A DNA stretch of 64,000 nucleotides, from NCBI GenBank assembly GCA_012103455.1, contig WLWT01000003.1, positions 434,001 to 498,000 on the forward strand, written 5' to 3'. A program made the position numbers and the translations under genes. Position 1 is the first letter of the stretch; every line of letters begins with the position of its first letter. The notes below the pieces were generated by a model. That model searched no databases, was not told the origin of the DNA, and saw only the letters and a program-made list of their open reading frames with translations. Source of the DNA: Gammaproteobacteria bacterium. GTDB lineage: Bacteria > Pseudomonadota > Gammaproteobacteria > HK1. This document shows, one piece after another, positions 36,826 through 46,254 of the stretch.

Positions 36826-37770
36826 TTAGCTGTGGGTGACGGAGCTGTGGGTGACGGAGCCGTGGGCGATGGTCACCCGCTCGCGTCCGCCGTAGTCGCG
36901 AAACGTGTTCGCGTTGTGCAAACCGGCCTCGGCACACAGCGCCCGCACACTGCCGCCCTGATCATGGCTATGCTCGATCAACACCGTGCCACCATCGTGC
37001 AGATAGCCACCCGTGGTGACTAGCAAGCGTTTGATAACATCCAATCCGTCCGCGCCGCCAGTAAGCGCTAGGCGCGGTTCGAAGCGCACATCGCCTTCAT
37101 TCAAGTGCGGATCATCGTCGCGTATATAGGGTGGGTTAGAGATCACCACGTCGAACAACATATCATCCAGTGGCGCAAACAGATCGCCCTGGTGGACTTC
37201 AATGTTGGGGATATCCAAGCGGGCGATATTATGGCGGGCCAAGGTGACACAGGCGTCGCTCACATCGGTGGCGAACACGCGGCATAGGGGCCGCTCCAGC
37301 GCCAGAGCGATGGCGATAGCACCGCTGCCGGTGCCTATATCGGCGATGGTCACCTCTCGCTTTTGCGGGATATGCTCTAGCGCCAATTCGACCAGCCGCT
37401 CCGTGTCGGGCCGGGGGATCAAAGTGTCCGGGGTAACCGCTAATTCCACTGACCAGAATTCTTTACGTCCGGTGATATAATTCACCGGCTCGCCGCCGGC
37501 GCGGCGCTCGATGAGGTCCGCGAAGGCGTCGCTTTGCGCCGCTGATATCTTGCTGTCAGGCCAGGCGAACAGGAATGCCCGGCTGGTATCCATCGACAGC
37601 GCCAGCAGGATTTGCGCATCCAGGCGCGCCGAACCACTGCCCGGTGTCAATGCCGCCGTGCCATGGCTTAACCACTGGGCAATTGTCGATGGTTGCATGG
37701 GGGTCGATGGTTGCATGGGGGTTGACCGTTGCGTGGCAGCCGATGGCTGTGGGTGCGTGGGCGCGCTCAT
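36826..37770 (-). CDS. prmC: Release-factor glutamine methyltransferase
   Basis: Methylates the Gln of the GGQ motif in RF1 and RF2. The SAM motif is DIGTGSGAIAIALA and the catalytic motif is NPPY (SNPPYIRDDDP). Its ATG overlaps the prfA stop (ATGA), so the two are translationally coupled. Both ends carry in-frame effects of tandem duplication: STPMQPSTPMQPST near the start and SVTHSSVTHS at the end. The core has normal length. Confidence 0.95.
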   Translation of the reverse strand: MSAPTHPQPSAATQRSTPMQPSTPMQPSTIAQWLSHGTAALTPGSGSARLDAQILLALSMDTSRAFLFAWPDSKISAAQSDAFADLIERRAGGEPVNYITGRKEFWSVELAVTPDTLIPRPDTERLVELALEHIPQKREVTIADIGTGSGAIAIALALERPLCRVFATDVSDACVTLARHNIARLDIPNIEVHQGDLFAPLDDMLFDVVISNPPYIRDDDPHLNEGDVRFEPRLALTGGADGLDVIKRLLVTTGGYLHDGGTVLIEHSHDQGGSVRALCAEAGLHNANTFRDYGGRERVTIAHGSVTHSSVTHS

Positions 37771-38852
37771 GCGCCCAGGGCCGCCAGAGCCTGGGTTTGA
37801 TCTTCCGCGATCAGTGGCTCGATGAGTGTCTCAAGCCGCCCTTGCATGACGCCGTCCAGTTGATACAGGGTTAAATTGATGCGGTGATCGGTAACCCGGC
37901 CCTGGGGAAAATTGTAGGTACGGATGCGCTCCGAGCGGTCACCGCTACCCACCAACCGGCTGCGTTCGGCGGCTCGCTGCGCCGTCTGTTTTGATCGTTC
38001 ACCATCTAGAATGCGGGCCTGTAGCAACGACATGGCCCGGGCCTTGTTCTTGTGCTGCGAGCGTTCATCCTGGCACTCCACCACGGTGCCGGTGGGGATG
38101 TGGGTGATGCGTACGGCGGAGTCGGTTTTGTTGATGTGCTGCCCGCCGGCGCCCGAGGCACGGTATGTATCGATGCGAAGATCGTTGGGCTCGATAGGGA
38201 CTGCCTCGATCTCGGTCAACTCCGGTAGCACCGCTACGGTGCATGCGGAGGTATGAATACGCCCTTGGGATTCCGTCTCTGGCACCCGCTGCACCCGGTG
38301 GGCGCCGGATTCGAACTTGAGCTTGCGATAAACCCCCTGTCCCACCAGCCGGGCGATGATCTCGCGGTAACCGCCGTGCTCGCCCAGGCTCTGACTCATC
38401 ACCTCCACGCTCCAGCGGTGGGTTTCGGCGTAGCGGTTGTACATGCGGAATAGATCGCCGGCGAAGATCGCCGCCTCATCGCCGCCCGTGCCGGCCCGGA
38501 TCTCCAAAAACACATTGCTCTTATCCGCCGGATCTTGCGGGATCAGCAGCCGGCGCAATCGCTCGGCCAAGGCCTCGCGCCGCGCCTGCGCCTCACCCAT
38601 CTCTTCGCCGGCGAGGAGGCGAATACTCTCATCGATGTCGCTCAACATCTGCGCGGCGCTGGCGATGTCGTCCTGCGCTTGGTTGTATGCATCGAAGCAC
38701 TCGACTACGGGGGTGAGTTCATGGTGTTCTTGGCCGAGCGCACGCAGGCGTTCTTGATCGCAGAGCACTTGCGGATCGCCAAGTAGGTGCTGTACCTCCT
38801 CGTATCGTTCTTTAAGCGCGCCAAGGCGCTCGATAAGCATGCTATTAATCAT
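37767..38852 (-). CDS. prfA: Peptide chain release factor 1
   Basis: RF1 ends translation at UAG and UAA. 361 residues with the GGQ loop GAGGQHINKTDSAVR (near residue 230) and EIRAGTGGDEAAIFAGDLFRMY. The start may be 38852 (MINSML) or 38840 (MLIERL); the first overlaps hemA by eight bases. In hosts with TGA sense recoding RF2 rather than RF1 is affected, so this gene says nothing about the UGA readings here. Confidence 0.96.
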   Translation of the reverse strand: MINSMLIERLGALKERYEEVQHLLGDPQVLCDQERLRALGQEHHELTPVVECFDAYNQAQDDIASAAQMLSDIDESIRLLAGEEMGEAQARREALAERLRRLLIPQDPADKSNVFLEIRAGTGGDEAAIFAGDLFRMYNRYAETHRWSVEVMSQSLGEHGGYREIIARLVGQGVYRKLKFESGAHRVQRVPETESQGRIHTSACTVAVLPELTEIEAVPIEPNDLRIDTYRASGAGGQHINKTDSAVRITHIPTGTVVECQDERSQHKNKARAMSLLQARILDGERSKQTAQRAAERSRLVGSGDRSERIRTYNFPQGRVTDHRINLTLYQLDGVMQGRLETLIEPLIAEDQTQALAALGA

Positions 38853-40107
38853 CGATTTGTTCGAGCTTAAACAGTGTCTTAGCCGCGTTCACGGTGTTGT
38901 GGTCGCGATCGGCGCCAGCCGTTTTGAGCGCGCTGGTAGGTTGGTGAATGAGCTTGTTGGTGAGGGTATTGGCGAGGAAGCGCAAAGCCTGTTCGGCTGA
39001 TTTACCCGCCTCTATCTGAGCCAGTGCTTTCAGCAGTACTTCATCGCGGGTGCTGCTCGCTTGGACGCGCAACGCTTTGATAAGGGGCACCACATCTTGT
39101 GCCTCCAGCCACCCCATCAACCTGGGCACCTGGGCGTCGATGATCTGTTCCGCCTGCTTGGCCGCCTCTAGCCGGCCGCGCCGGTTTTCCTCAATGACAT
39201 GATGCAGATCATCGACTGTATAGAGATACACATCTTCGAGGCCGCCCGCTTCACTTTCTATATCGCGGGGCACGGCGATGTCCACCATGAGCACCGGTTT
39301 GTGCCGCCGCGCGCGCACCGCTTGCGCGGTCTGCTGCGCAGTGAGTACTGGCTCTTGCGCGCCGGTAGAGCTGATGACTATATCCGCTTCGGCCAAATGC
39401 AAGGGGATCTCGCTCAAGGAAAGAGCGTAGCCACCGAATTCGGCGGCCAGCCTGCGTGCGTTGCCCACGGTGCGGTTGGCGACGATGAGCTTGGTCAGGC
39501 CGGAACGGGCCAGATGGCGGGCGGCCAGTTCAATGGTTTCACCGGCCCCTATCAGCAGGGCGGTACGTGCGCTCAGATCGCCGAATATCTGTTTGGCGAG
39601 TGTCACTGCGGCGAACGCCACCGACACCGGGCTGGAGCCGATGGCCGTATCCGTGCGCACCTGCTTGGCCACCGAGAAAGCGTGTTGAAACAGCCGCCCT
39701 AGGGCCCGTCCTGCCGTTCCGGTTTGCTGGGCGGTTTGATAGGCGTCCTTAACCTGACCCAGGATTTGCGGCTCGCCCAGGATCAGGGAATCGAGCCCGC
39801 TGGCGACACGGATGATGTGGCGTACGGCGGCGGCTGCGTGGTGGGTATAGATATGGGGTCTTACTTCTTGTGCGCTGATGCGATGGTAGTGTTCGAACCA
39901 TTCGATGGCGCTCTCACCGCGGCCGCCGCGCAGGCCGCAGTACAGATCGGTGCGGTTGCAGGTCGATAGAATGGCCGCCTCTGCCACGTCTGTGCAGGTC
40001 ACCAACTCCTTGAGCGCACGGGGCACTAGCGCCGGCGCAAATCCGACGCGCTCGCGTACTGCTACCGGGGCGGTCGTATGGTTGATGCCGAATGCGAACA
40101 GATTCAT
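38845..40107 (-). CDS. hemA: Glutamyl-tRNA reductase
   Basis: First committed enzyme of C5-pathway tetrapyrrole synthesis, reducing Glu-tRNA(Glu) with NADPH to glutamate semialdehyde. Catalytic Cys50 is in LSTCNRTDLY, the NADPH site is GAGETIELAARHL, and the dimerisation helix lies near the C-terminus. 420 residues is usual. It heads the hemA-prfA-prmC-moeB set and is divergent from the TPR lipoprotein/lolB operon, the standard order in gammaproteobacteria. Confidence 0.96.
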   Translation of the reverse strand: MNLFAFGINHTTAPVAVRERVGFAPALVPRALKELVTCTDVAEAAILSTCNRTDLYCGLRGGRGESAIEWFEHYHRISAQEVRPHIYTHHAAAAVRHIIRVASGLDSLILGEPQILGQVKDAYQTAQQTGTAGRALGRLFQHAFSVAKQVRTDTAIGSSPVSVAFAAVTLAKQIFGDLSARTALLIGAGETIELAARHLARSGLTKLIVANRTVGNARRLAAEFGGYALSLSEIPLHLAEADIVISSTGAQEPVLTAQQTAQAVRARRHKPVLMVDIAVPRDIESEAGGLEDVYLYTVDDLHHVIEENRRGRLEAAKQAEQIIDAQVPRLMGWLEAQDVVPLIKALRVQASSTRDEVLLKALAQIEAGKSAEQALRFLANTLTNKLIHQPTSALKTAGADRDHNTVNAAKTLFKLEQIDD

Positions 40108-40222
40108 TGAACTATTGCAGTCCTATGTCACTCGATCCGTTATTGTAATGCGAAGCCGGACGGAATCTAACGCGAGCGTATAGAATCGCCCGGCGGATGG
40201 TTCGCGATTTTGGGGCCCGATA

Positions 40223-42055
40223 TTGAGGATGGTGATGTCTGCGCTACATTCTAAGCTGGTGCGATGGTTAATCCGGCGCCTTGGCGCGGTGGACACCCCA
40301 TTGGTACTAACGCCACTGATGGCAACATTAGTGGTGGCTGGTTGCGCCACTGCGCCGGTTCCGGAAGCTCAGCCCCGACTCGATAAGAGCGCGGTCCATG
40401 AACGTGGGCCCGAGAAGAGTGCCGAGGCGAAAGCGGAGCCGGCGCCGCCGGCTGAGCCGGTCTATTCCGATTTTGACAGCGGCACCCTCAACAAACTTCT
40501 AGTCGCCGAGTTCGCCGCCCACCGCGGCGATCTGGTGCTGGCGGTCAAGAACTACCTGGAAGCGGCACGGGAAACCCGGGATGCGGGCGTCGCGCAGCGC
40601 GCCACAAGTCTTGCGTTGCATGCCCGCGACAACGCAGCCAGCCTGGCCGCGGCATCGCAGTGGGCGTCGCTGGATGCAGATAACGCCGATGCGGTGGCCA
40701 TGCACGCCGCCTTGTTGGTGCGCAATGGGCGCACCGATCGGGCCTTGGCCCGTTTCAATGACATGATCACGATGGCCGGCGATCAGCGTAGAGTAGCCTA
40801 CTCGCGCATCACGGAAATCCTAGGGCGCTCAGGTAAACCACAAGAAGCGTTCGCGCTCATGGAATCGCTGTTGGTGGGCCGTCCCAATGATCAGGACGCA
40901 CAGTTCGCGCTAGCCGAATTAGCTGCCCGTCTGGGCATGACGGAACGGGCGATCACCGAATTGAAGGGATTGCGCGAAGCATCGCCCGATGAGGAACGCA
41001 CCTTCGACTTCTCGGCCCGCGTATTGCAATCGGCGCAGCGCGGTGAAGAAGCACTGCAAGTGCTGGAGAGTTATCTCGCTAGGCAGCCTGAAGCGCACCG
41101 CGCGCGCATGACCTACGGGCGCATGTTAGTGACAGCAGAGCGTTTCGCCGACGCCGGGGAGCAATTCGAACAGTTGACTGAGTCGCTGCCTGACAGCGCC
41201 GAGGCGCGCCATGCCTATGCCATCGTGCTCTTGCAAAACGAGCAATACGAGGCCGCCAAGGAACAATTCGAGGCGCTTATCAACGCCGGTAAGCGCTCGG
41301 ATTCCTCCCATTACTACATCGGCCAGATCGAAGAGATCTTGGATAACGATACGGCTGCTCTTGAAGCCTATCGTAATGTCTACGCAGGCGAACTGCGTTT
41401 GAATGCGCAGATGCGGGTAGCGGTGCTGACGGCGAAAGCGGGTAACGTGAATGAAGCCCGCGCCCGCTTGCAGGGTCTGCGGCGAAGCTATCCTTCCGAG
41501 GCAATCAGGCTCTACCGGGCCGAGGCGGAGCTTCTGGCTAACCGCCAGAACTACGACGGCGCCATCGGCATCTACGATCAGGCTTTGCAGGCCCATCCAC
41601 AAAATACCGATCTGCTCTACTCCCGGGCCATGGTGGCGGTGCGCGCCGAGCGCATAGCGATGTTCGAGCGGGACTTGCGCGATATTTTGTCAAGGGAGCC
41701 TGAAAATGCCGATGCGCTCAACGCGCTCGGCTACACACTGGCGGACAAAACCGATCGCTTTCAAGAGGCACTTGGGCTGATAGAGCGCGCCATAGCGCTC
41801 AAGCCGAACGATCACTACATTATCGATAGCTTGGGCTGGGTGCTGCATAAGTTGGAGCGTCACGAAGAGGCGCTAGAGCACTTGGTGCGGGCTCGGGATA
41901 TAAGCCCCGATGCGGAGATCTCCGCCCATATTGTAAAAGTGTTGTGGACGCTAGGCCGGCAGGATGAAGCGCGCGCGGCTTTGCGCGAGGCGCTTGAGAG
42001 GGATCCCGAAGACAAGGCCTTATTGGATGAATTGCGCCAAATCGATGCCCGCTAA
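40223..42055 (+). CDS. TPR-repeat outer-membrane lipoprotein
   Basis: 610 residues. An N-terminal hydrophobic stretch ends in a lipobox (LVVAGC, Cys41), followed by a Pro/Ala/Glu-rich linker and tetratricopeptide repeats through most of the protein (for example ALNALGYTLADKTDRFQEAL, YIIDSLGWVLHKLERHEEAL). This gene regularly precedes lolB in gammaproteobacteria; its exact role is unknown, likely envelope assembly. Starts at 40223 (TTG), 40229 or 40235 (ATG) are possible. Its end overlaps lolB by 11 bp. Confidence 0.88.
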   Translation: MRMVMSALHSKLVRWLIRRLGAVDTPLVLTPLMATLVVAGCATAPVPEAQPRLDKSAVHERGPEKSAEAKAEPAPPAEPVYSDFDSGTLNKLLVAEFAAHRGDLVLAVKNYLEAARETRDAGVAQRATSLALHARDNAASLAAASQWASLDADNADAVAMHAALLVRNGRTDRALARFNDMITMAGDQRRVAYSRITEILGRSGKPQEAFALMESLLVGRPNDQDAQFALAELAARLGMTERAITELKGLREASPDEERTFDFSARVLQSAQRGEEALQVLESYLARQPEAHRARMTYGRMLVTAERFADAGEQFEQLTESLPDSAEARHAYAIVLLQNEQYEAAKEQFEALINAGKRSDSSHYYIGQIEEILDNDTAALEAYRNVYAGELRLNAQMRVAVLTAKAGNVNEARARLQGLRRSYPSEAIRLYRAEAELLANRQNYDGAIGIYDQALQAHPQNTDLLYSRAMVAVRAERIAMFERDLRDILSREPENADALNALGYTLADKTDRFQEALGLIERAIALKPNDHYIIDSLGWVLHKLERHEEALEHLVRARDISPDAEISAHIVKVLWTLGRQDEARAALREALERDPEDKALLDELRQIDAR

Positions 42056-42707
42056 ATCGACGCCGCTCGAGTCGGGCCTGCCGGCTAGTAGAGCGGGGCG
42101 TTGGTGGGGCGGCGCCCTGCTACTGGCGGTGGTGCTATTACTGGGCGGTTGCGAGACGCTGCCCGAGGAAGTGGCGCCGGCGGTGGTGGACGATCGCCAA
42201 GCCGCCTTTGAGGCGCGGCAAAAAGCTCTGGGTACCCTCGTTGACTGGAACGCCGTCGGCAAGCTAGGACTTAAAACCGAGCAGGATAGTTGGTCGGCGA
42301 CAGTGCGCTGGACGCAGGCTGGCGGCGCTTACGAAATCCACTTGAGCGGGCCGTTGGGGCAGAGCGCGATGCGCATGAAAGGCGATGAGCAAAAGGTCAC
42401 GCTACGCACCTCCGAGCCGCGCACCTATACGGCCCGCGATGCGGAGGCACTCATGGAAAAAACCATCGGCTGGCGGCTGCCGGTCAGCGGTTTACGCTAC
42501 TGGCTGATGGGGACGGTAGAGCCCGGTAAACCCTACCAGCGCCTGATACTGGATGAAGGCGGCCGCCCATTGGCACTCGAGCAAAGTGGTTGGTCCGTGC
42601 GCTACGACGGCTACACCTTGAGCAAGACGATGGCAATGCCGGTGCGGGTGGCCTTGAACAACAAGGACATACGGGCGCGAGTGATCATTCGCCGTTGGCG
42701 TCTTTAG
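42045..42707 (+). CDS. lolB: Outer-membrane lipoprotein receptor
   Basis: LolB accepts lipoproteins from LolA and inserts them into the outer membrane. The start at 42045 gives a signal sequence with the lipobox LLLGGC (Cys36). WNAVGKLGLKTEQDSWSA and the YWLMGTVEPGKPY region match LolB. It overlaps the upstream gene and is followed by ispE after three bases, so the three are co-transcribed. Confidence 0.92.
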   Translation: MPAKSTPLESGLPASRAGRWWGGALLLAVVLLLGGCETLPEEVAPAVVDDRQAAFEARQKALGTLVDWNAVGKLGLKTEQDSWSATVRWTQAGGAYEIHLSGPLGQSAMRMKGDEQKVTLRTSEPRTYTARDAEALMEKTIGWRLPVSGLRYWLMGTVEPGKPYQRLILDEGGRPLALEQSGWSVRYDGYTLSKTMAMPVRVALNNKDIRARVIIRRWRL

Positions 42708-42710
42708 CCC

Positions 42711-43613
42711 ATGGTTGCACTCGCTGGGCAATTTCCTGCCCCGGCCAAGATCAATTTGTTTTTACGCATTACTGGCCGGCGGGCCGATGGCTACCATGAG
42801 CTGCAAACCGTATTTCAGTTTCTCGATAGGGGCGACACGGTATCTATTCGGATGCGTGACGATGGGGAACTGCATCTGTTAACTGCGCTGGACGGGGTGC
42901 CGCCGGATGCCGATCTGACGCTGCGTGCCGCGCGCCTGCTCAAGGAACGCTATCCGCATACACCTGGAGCCGACATCAGTGTCATCAAACGGCTGCCCAT
43001 GGGCGGCGGATTAGGCGGTGGCAGCTCCGACGCTGCTACCGTCATAGTCGCCTTGAATGCCATGTGGCAGCTAGGCTTGCCAACGCCGGAATTGGCCGCT
43101 TTGGGCCTGTCGCTGGGCGCCGATGTGCCCGTTTTCATCGCCGGCCGCGCGTGTTGGGCGGAAGGGACGGGTGAGATTATGACCCCGTTGCCGGAACTGG
43201 AGGAAATCACCGTGGCCGTGGTCTCGCCTGGGGTGCGGGTCTGCACCGCTGCGGTATTCGGTGCGAAGCAATTGACACGGAATTGCTTGCCTTTGACAAT
43301 ACACGGCTTTCCTTTGGCTGACGGTAAGCGCCGTGCCCATGAGTTGATGGCCGCGGGCAACGTGTGCGAGTCCGTGGTGCGTGGTGTGTATCCGGGCGTA
43401 GGCGAGTGCTTGGATTGGCTGGCGCAATTCGGGCCTGCGCGTATGACGGGAACGGGCTCAGCCTGTTTCTGTGTGCTAGGTGAAGCGGCGGCATTGCCGC
43501 CACCACCGGTGGCCGAATGGCGGGTGTTCAGCGCCAAAACGCTCAATGAGTCGCCGCTTCGCAAAGCCGTGGAGACGGGGCCGTGGAAGCGGAGCCATGC
43601 GAAAAGGACATGA
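42711..43613 (+). CDS. ispE: 4-diphosphocytidyl-2-C-methyl-D-erythritol kinase
   Basis: GHMP kinase of the MEP isoprenoid pathway. PAPAKINLFLRITGRRADGY at the N-terminus and the ATP loop LPMGGGLGGGSSDAAT are diagnostic; TGTGSACFCVL near the C-terminus is the third GHMP motif. 300 residues, slightly extended by a basic tail (WKRSHAKRT). tRNA-Gln follows 13 bp downstream, the conserved gammaproteobacterial order. Confidence 0.95.
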   Translation: MVALAGQFPAPAKINLFLRITGRRADGYHELQTVFQFLDRGDTVSIRMRDDGELHLLTALDGVPPDADLTLRAARLLKERYPHTPGADISVIKRLPMGGGLGGGSSDAATVIVALNAMWQLGLPTPELAALGLSLGADVPVFIAGRACWAEGTGEIMTPLPELEEITVAVVSPGVRVCTAAVFGAKQLTRNCLPLTIHGFPLADGKRRAHELMAAGNVCESVVRGVYPGVGECLDWLAQFGPARMTGTGSACFCVLGEAAALPPPPVAEWRVFSAKTLNESPLRKAVETGPWKRSHAKRT

Positions 43614-43626
43614 GTTGAGTTTTTTT

Positions 43627-43701
43627 TGGGGTGTAGCCAAGTGGTTAAGGCACCGGACTTTGACTCCGGCATCCCAGGTTCGAATCCTGGCACCCCAGCC
43701 A
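43627..43701 (+). tRNA. tRNA-Gln (anticodon TTG)
   Basis: Full cloverleaf of 75 nt. The acceptor stem TGGGGTG pairs with CACCCCA, G is the discriminator base and CCA is encoded. The anticodon loop is ACTTTGACT with TTG, and the T-arm is CCAGGTTCGAATCCTGG. It lies between ispE and prs as in Pseudomonas and relatives. Confidence 0.97.
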
Positions 43702-43795
43702 ATGTTATTGGCCAAGATTTCTGGCCAGTAAAAAGGCTAATACCAGCGGCTCAACACCCGTGGTCATACGGGTGGCCACATGCGCGGTTCAGTCG

Positions 43796-44818
43796 ATGAG
43801 CAGCGCCAAGACCATGAGCGCCAAGATAATGAACGAGCTGTTCGACGTACGCCATAGCGAGGAGCTGGCGACATCCTCTATGGCGTTGCTGTGTGGTAAT
43901 GCTAACCGCCCACTGGCCGAGCGCGTTGCCCGCCATCTGAAGATGCGCCTGTCCAAAGCCACCGTCGGCCGGTTCAGCGATGGCGAGATCAGGGTGGAGC
44001 TGGTCGATTCCGTCCGTGGCCGCGACGTCTTCATCATTCAGCCCACCTGCGCGCCGGCTAGCGATAACTTGATGGAGATGCTGGTTCTCATCGATGCTGC
44101 CAGGCGCGCCTCGGCCAGCCGCATCACCGCTGTGATGCCGTATTTCGGCTTCGCCCGCCAGGACCGGCGCTCGCGTTCCGCCCGGGTGGCCATCACCGCC
44201 AAGCTGGTGGCGGATCTGATCTGTACCGCCGGCGCCGATCGGGTACTCACGGTGGATCTGCACGCCGATCAGATCCAGGGTTTTTTCAACGTGCCGGTGG
44301 ATAACATCTATGCTTCACCGGTGTTGCTCGGTGATGTATGGCGCCACCCCTACGATGACCTCATGGTGGTCTCACCGGATGTGGGTGGTGTGGTGCGCGC
44401 CAGAGCTCTGGCGAAACGTTTGGACGACGCCGATCTAGCCATCATCGATAAGCGGCGCCCGCGGGCCAACGAAGCCGAGGTGATGAACATCATCGGCGAT
44501 GTGCAAGGACGTACCTGCGTTCTCATCGACGATATGGTCGATACCGCCGGCACGCTGTGCCAGGCGGTGGCAGCCCTGAAAACGCATGGCGCCAAGCGGG
44601 TGGTGGCCTACTGCACTCACGCCGTGCTCTCCGGACCGGCGGTGAACAACATTGCCGCCTCCGCATTGGATGAACTGGTCGTGTCCGACACCATCGGGTT
44701 ATCGGCGGCGGCCGCAGCGTGCAAGAGCATTCGCCAGCTCAGCATCGCCGAGCTATTGGCGGAGAGCCTTAGACGAATCAACGTAGGCGAATCCATGGGC
44801 TCTTTGTTCATGGATTAG
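43796..44818 (+). CDS. prs: Ribose-phosphate pyrophosphokinase
   Basis: Makes PRPP from ribose 5-phosphate and ATP for purine, pyrimidine, His and Trp synthesis. Motifs are GRFSDGEIRVEL, the ATP-binding FARQDRRSRSARVAITAK (S/R positions differ slightly from the usual RQDRRVRS), DLHADQIQGFF and the PRPP loop VLIDDMVDTAGT. The start is uncertain among 43796, 43814 and 43829, because AGCGCCAAGA is duplicated at the start; homologues begin near MNELFDV or slightly before. Confidence 0.94.
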   Translation: MSSAKTMSAKIMNELFDVRHSEELATSSMALLCGNANRPLAERVARHLKMRLSKATVGRFSDGEIRVELVDSVRGRDVFIIQPTCAPASDNLMEMLVLIDAARRASASRITAVMPYFGFARQDRRSRSARVAITAKLVADLICTAGADRVLTVDLHADQIQGFFNVPVDNIYASPVLLGDVWRHPYDDLMVVSPDVGGVVRARALAKRLDDADLAIIDKRRPRANEAEVMNIIGDVQGRTCVLIDDMVDTAGTLCQAVAALKTHGAKRVVAYCTHAVLSGPAVNNIAASALDELVVSDTIGLSAAAAACKSIRQLSIAELLAESLRRINVGESMGSLFMD

Positions 44819-44844
44819 CGGTACGCACTTTTTGGAGACAAGTC

Positions 44845-45483
44845 ATGAACGAATTCGAGATCATCGCCGAGCCGCGCACTGCCCTGGGCAAAGGGGCTAC
44901 CCGCCGCTTGCGCAAAAGCGGAGCGGTGCCGGCCATTATCTATGGCGGCGGCGAAGCACCCGAGTCTCTGGCGCTGGCGCGCAATGTCATCCGCAAGCAA
45001 CTGGAGAATGAAGCTTTCTATTCGACCATCTTGACGGTGACCACGCCGTCCGGCTCACAAAAAGCCGTGCTGAAAGCGTTGCAGCGCCATCCCGCGACCA
45101 ATGAGGTCATGCACTTGGACCTCCAGCGGGCCAGCGACACGCAGGTTTTGCACATGAACGTGCCACTGCACTTCATCAACGAAGACAAAGCACCAGGCAA
45201 GCGGGCCGGCGGCATGGTGCAGCACGCCATGATCGACGTGGAAGTGGTGTGCATGGCCAAGGATTTGCCGGAATACATCGAGATCGACATGGGCGCTATG
45301 GAGCTTGGCGGCACCATTCACTTATCCGATCTCACTTTGCCCGAAGGGGTGGAGCTGACCGCGCTTACCCATGGAGAAGATTCGCAAGATCTGCTGGTGG
45401 CTGGCGTCGTCGCCACCCGTGATGAGAGCGCGGGATCTGCCGGCGAGGGTGAGGAGAGCGAGGACGGTGCGGAGTCCGAGTAA
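44845..45483 (+). CDS. rplY: 50S ribosomal protein L25, CTC form
   Basis: 5S-rRNA-binding ribosomal protein with the extra C-terminal TL5/CTC domain (212 residues). EPRTALGKGATRRLRKSGAVPAI is the usual N-terminus. The tail is very acidic (EGEESEDGAESE). GGAGA precedes the ATG. It is the third gene of the tRNA-Gln-prs-rplY-pth run. Confidence 0.95.
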   Translation: MNEFEIIAEPRTALGKGATRRLRKSGAVPAIIYGGGEAPESLALARNVIRKQLENEAFYSTILTVTTPSGSQKAVLKALQRHPATNEVMHLDLQRASDTQVLHMNVPLHFINEDKAPGKRAGGMVQHAMIDVEVVCMAKDLPEYIEIDMGAMELGGTIHLSDLTLPEGVELTALTHGEDSQDLLVAGVVATRDESAGSAGEGEESEDGAESE

Positions 45484-45516
45484 TTTTTGTCTTGGACAGC
45501 GGCGGCGTGAACCTGC

Positions 45517-46119
45517 ATGAACTGTACCCCTTTAGCATTGGTTGCCGGCCTTGGCAATCCGGGCAGCCGTTACCAGGCGACCCGTCATAATGCGGGTTTT
45601 TGGTTCGTGGAGCAGGTGGCCCATAAATGGGGTGGCAGTTTCCGGGCTGAGGCAAAGTTCGCCGCAGAAGTGGCTGACACGCACATTGAAGATCAGCGCC
45701 TGCGGCTGTTGAAGCCGATCACCTTCGTCAACAAAAGCGGCCAAGCAGTGGCGGCACTGGCCCGCTTCTATAGGCTGAAGCCTGCACAGATCCTCATCGT
45801 CCATGATGAGATCGACTTGAAACCTGGCGTCGCCCGCCTCAAGCTCGGTGGCGGCCCTGGCGGCCACAACGGCCTCAAAGACATCATCGCGCACCTCGGC
45901 GATCGCAATTTTCACCGCTTGCGGTTGGGGATCGGTCACCCGGGGCAGCGCGAAGAAGTTGTCCACTTCGTCTTGAACCGCCCGAGCGCTGGCGAGTCTA
46001 AGGCCATCGATGAGGCCATTGATGCGGCGTTAGCGGACTTTGCCAAGATAGTGGCAGGCGATATGGCTGGCGCCATGAACCGGCTGCATCGAACGCAGCC
46101 GGCAACAGTGGCCGCTTAG
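45517..46119 (+). CDS. pth: Peptidyl-tRNA hydrolase
   Basis: Frees tRNA from dropped-off peptidyl-tRNA. 200 residues with LVAGLGNPGSRYQATRHNAGF (catalytic His in RHNAG), KPITFVNKSGQAV, VHDEIDLKPG and GGGPGGHNGLKDI. Usually ychF/engD comes next; here the order is broken after pth by tRNA-Met and the island. Confidence 0.96.
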   Translation: MNCTPLALVAGLGNPGSRYQATRHNAGFWFVEQVAHKWGGSFRAEAKFAAEVADTHIEDQRLRLLKPITFVNKSGQAVAALARFYRLKPAQILIVHDEIDLKPGVARLKLGGGPGGHNGLKDIIAHLGDRNFHRLRLGIGHPGQREEVVHFVLNRPSAGESKAIDEAIDAALADFAKIVAGDMAGAMNRLHRTQPATVAA

Positions 46120-46169
46120 GCTTGCAAGTGGCGGTACGCGCCGGTACGATCGCGCGCCCTTCGCGCTAT

Positions 46170-46246
46170 GGCTACGTAGCTCAGCCGGTTAGAGCACATC
46201 ACTCATAATGATGGGGTCGGTGGTTCAAGTCCACCCGTAGCCACCA
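46170..46246 (+). tRNA. Elongator tRNA-Met (anticodon CAT)
   Basis: 77 nt with encoded CCA. The acceptor stem GGCTACG pairs with CGTAGCC, the anticodon arm is ATCACTCATAATGAT and the T-arm is GGTGGTTCAAGTCCACC. The first 60 nt are close to E. coli elongator tRNA-Met (metT), so it is neither the initiator nor tRNA-Ile2. It marks the left edge of the accessory island. Confidence 0.95.
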
Positions 46247-46254
46247 AATTCCGA

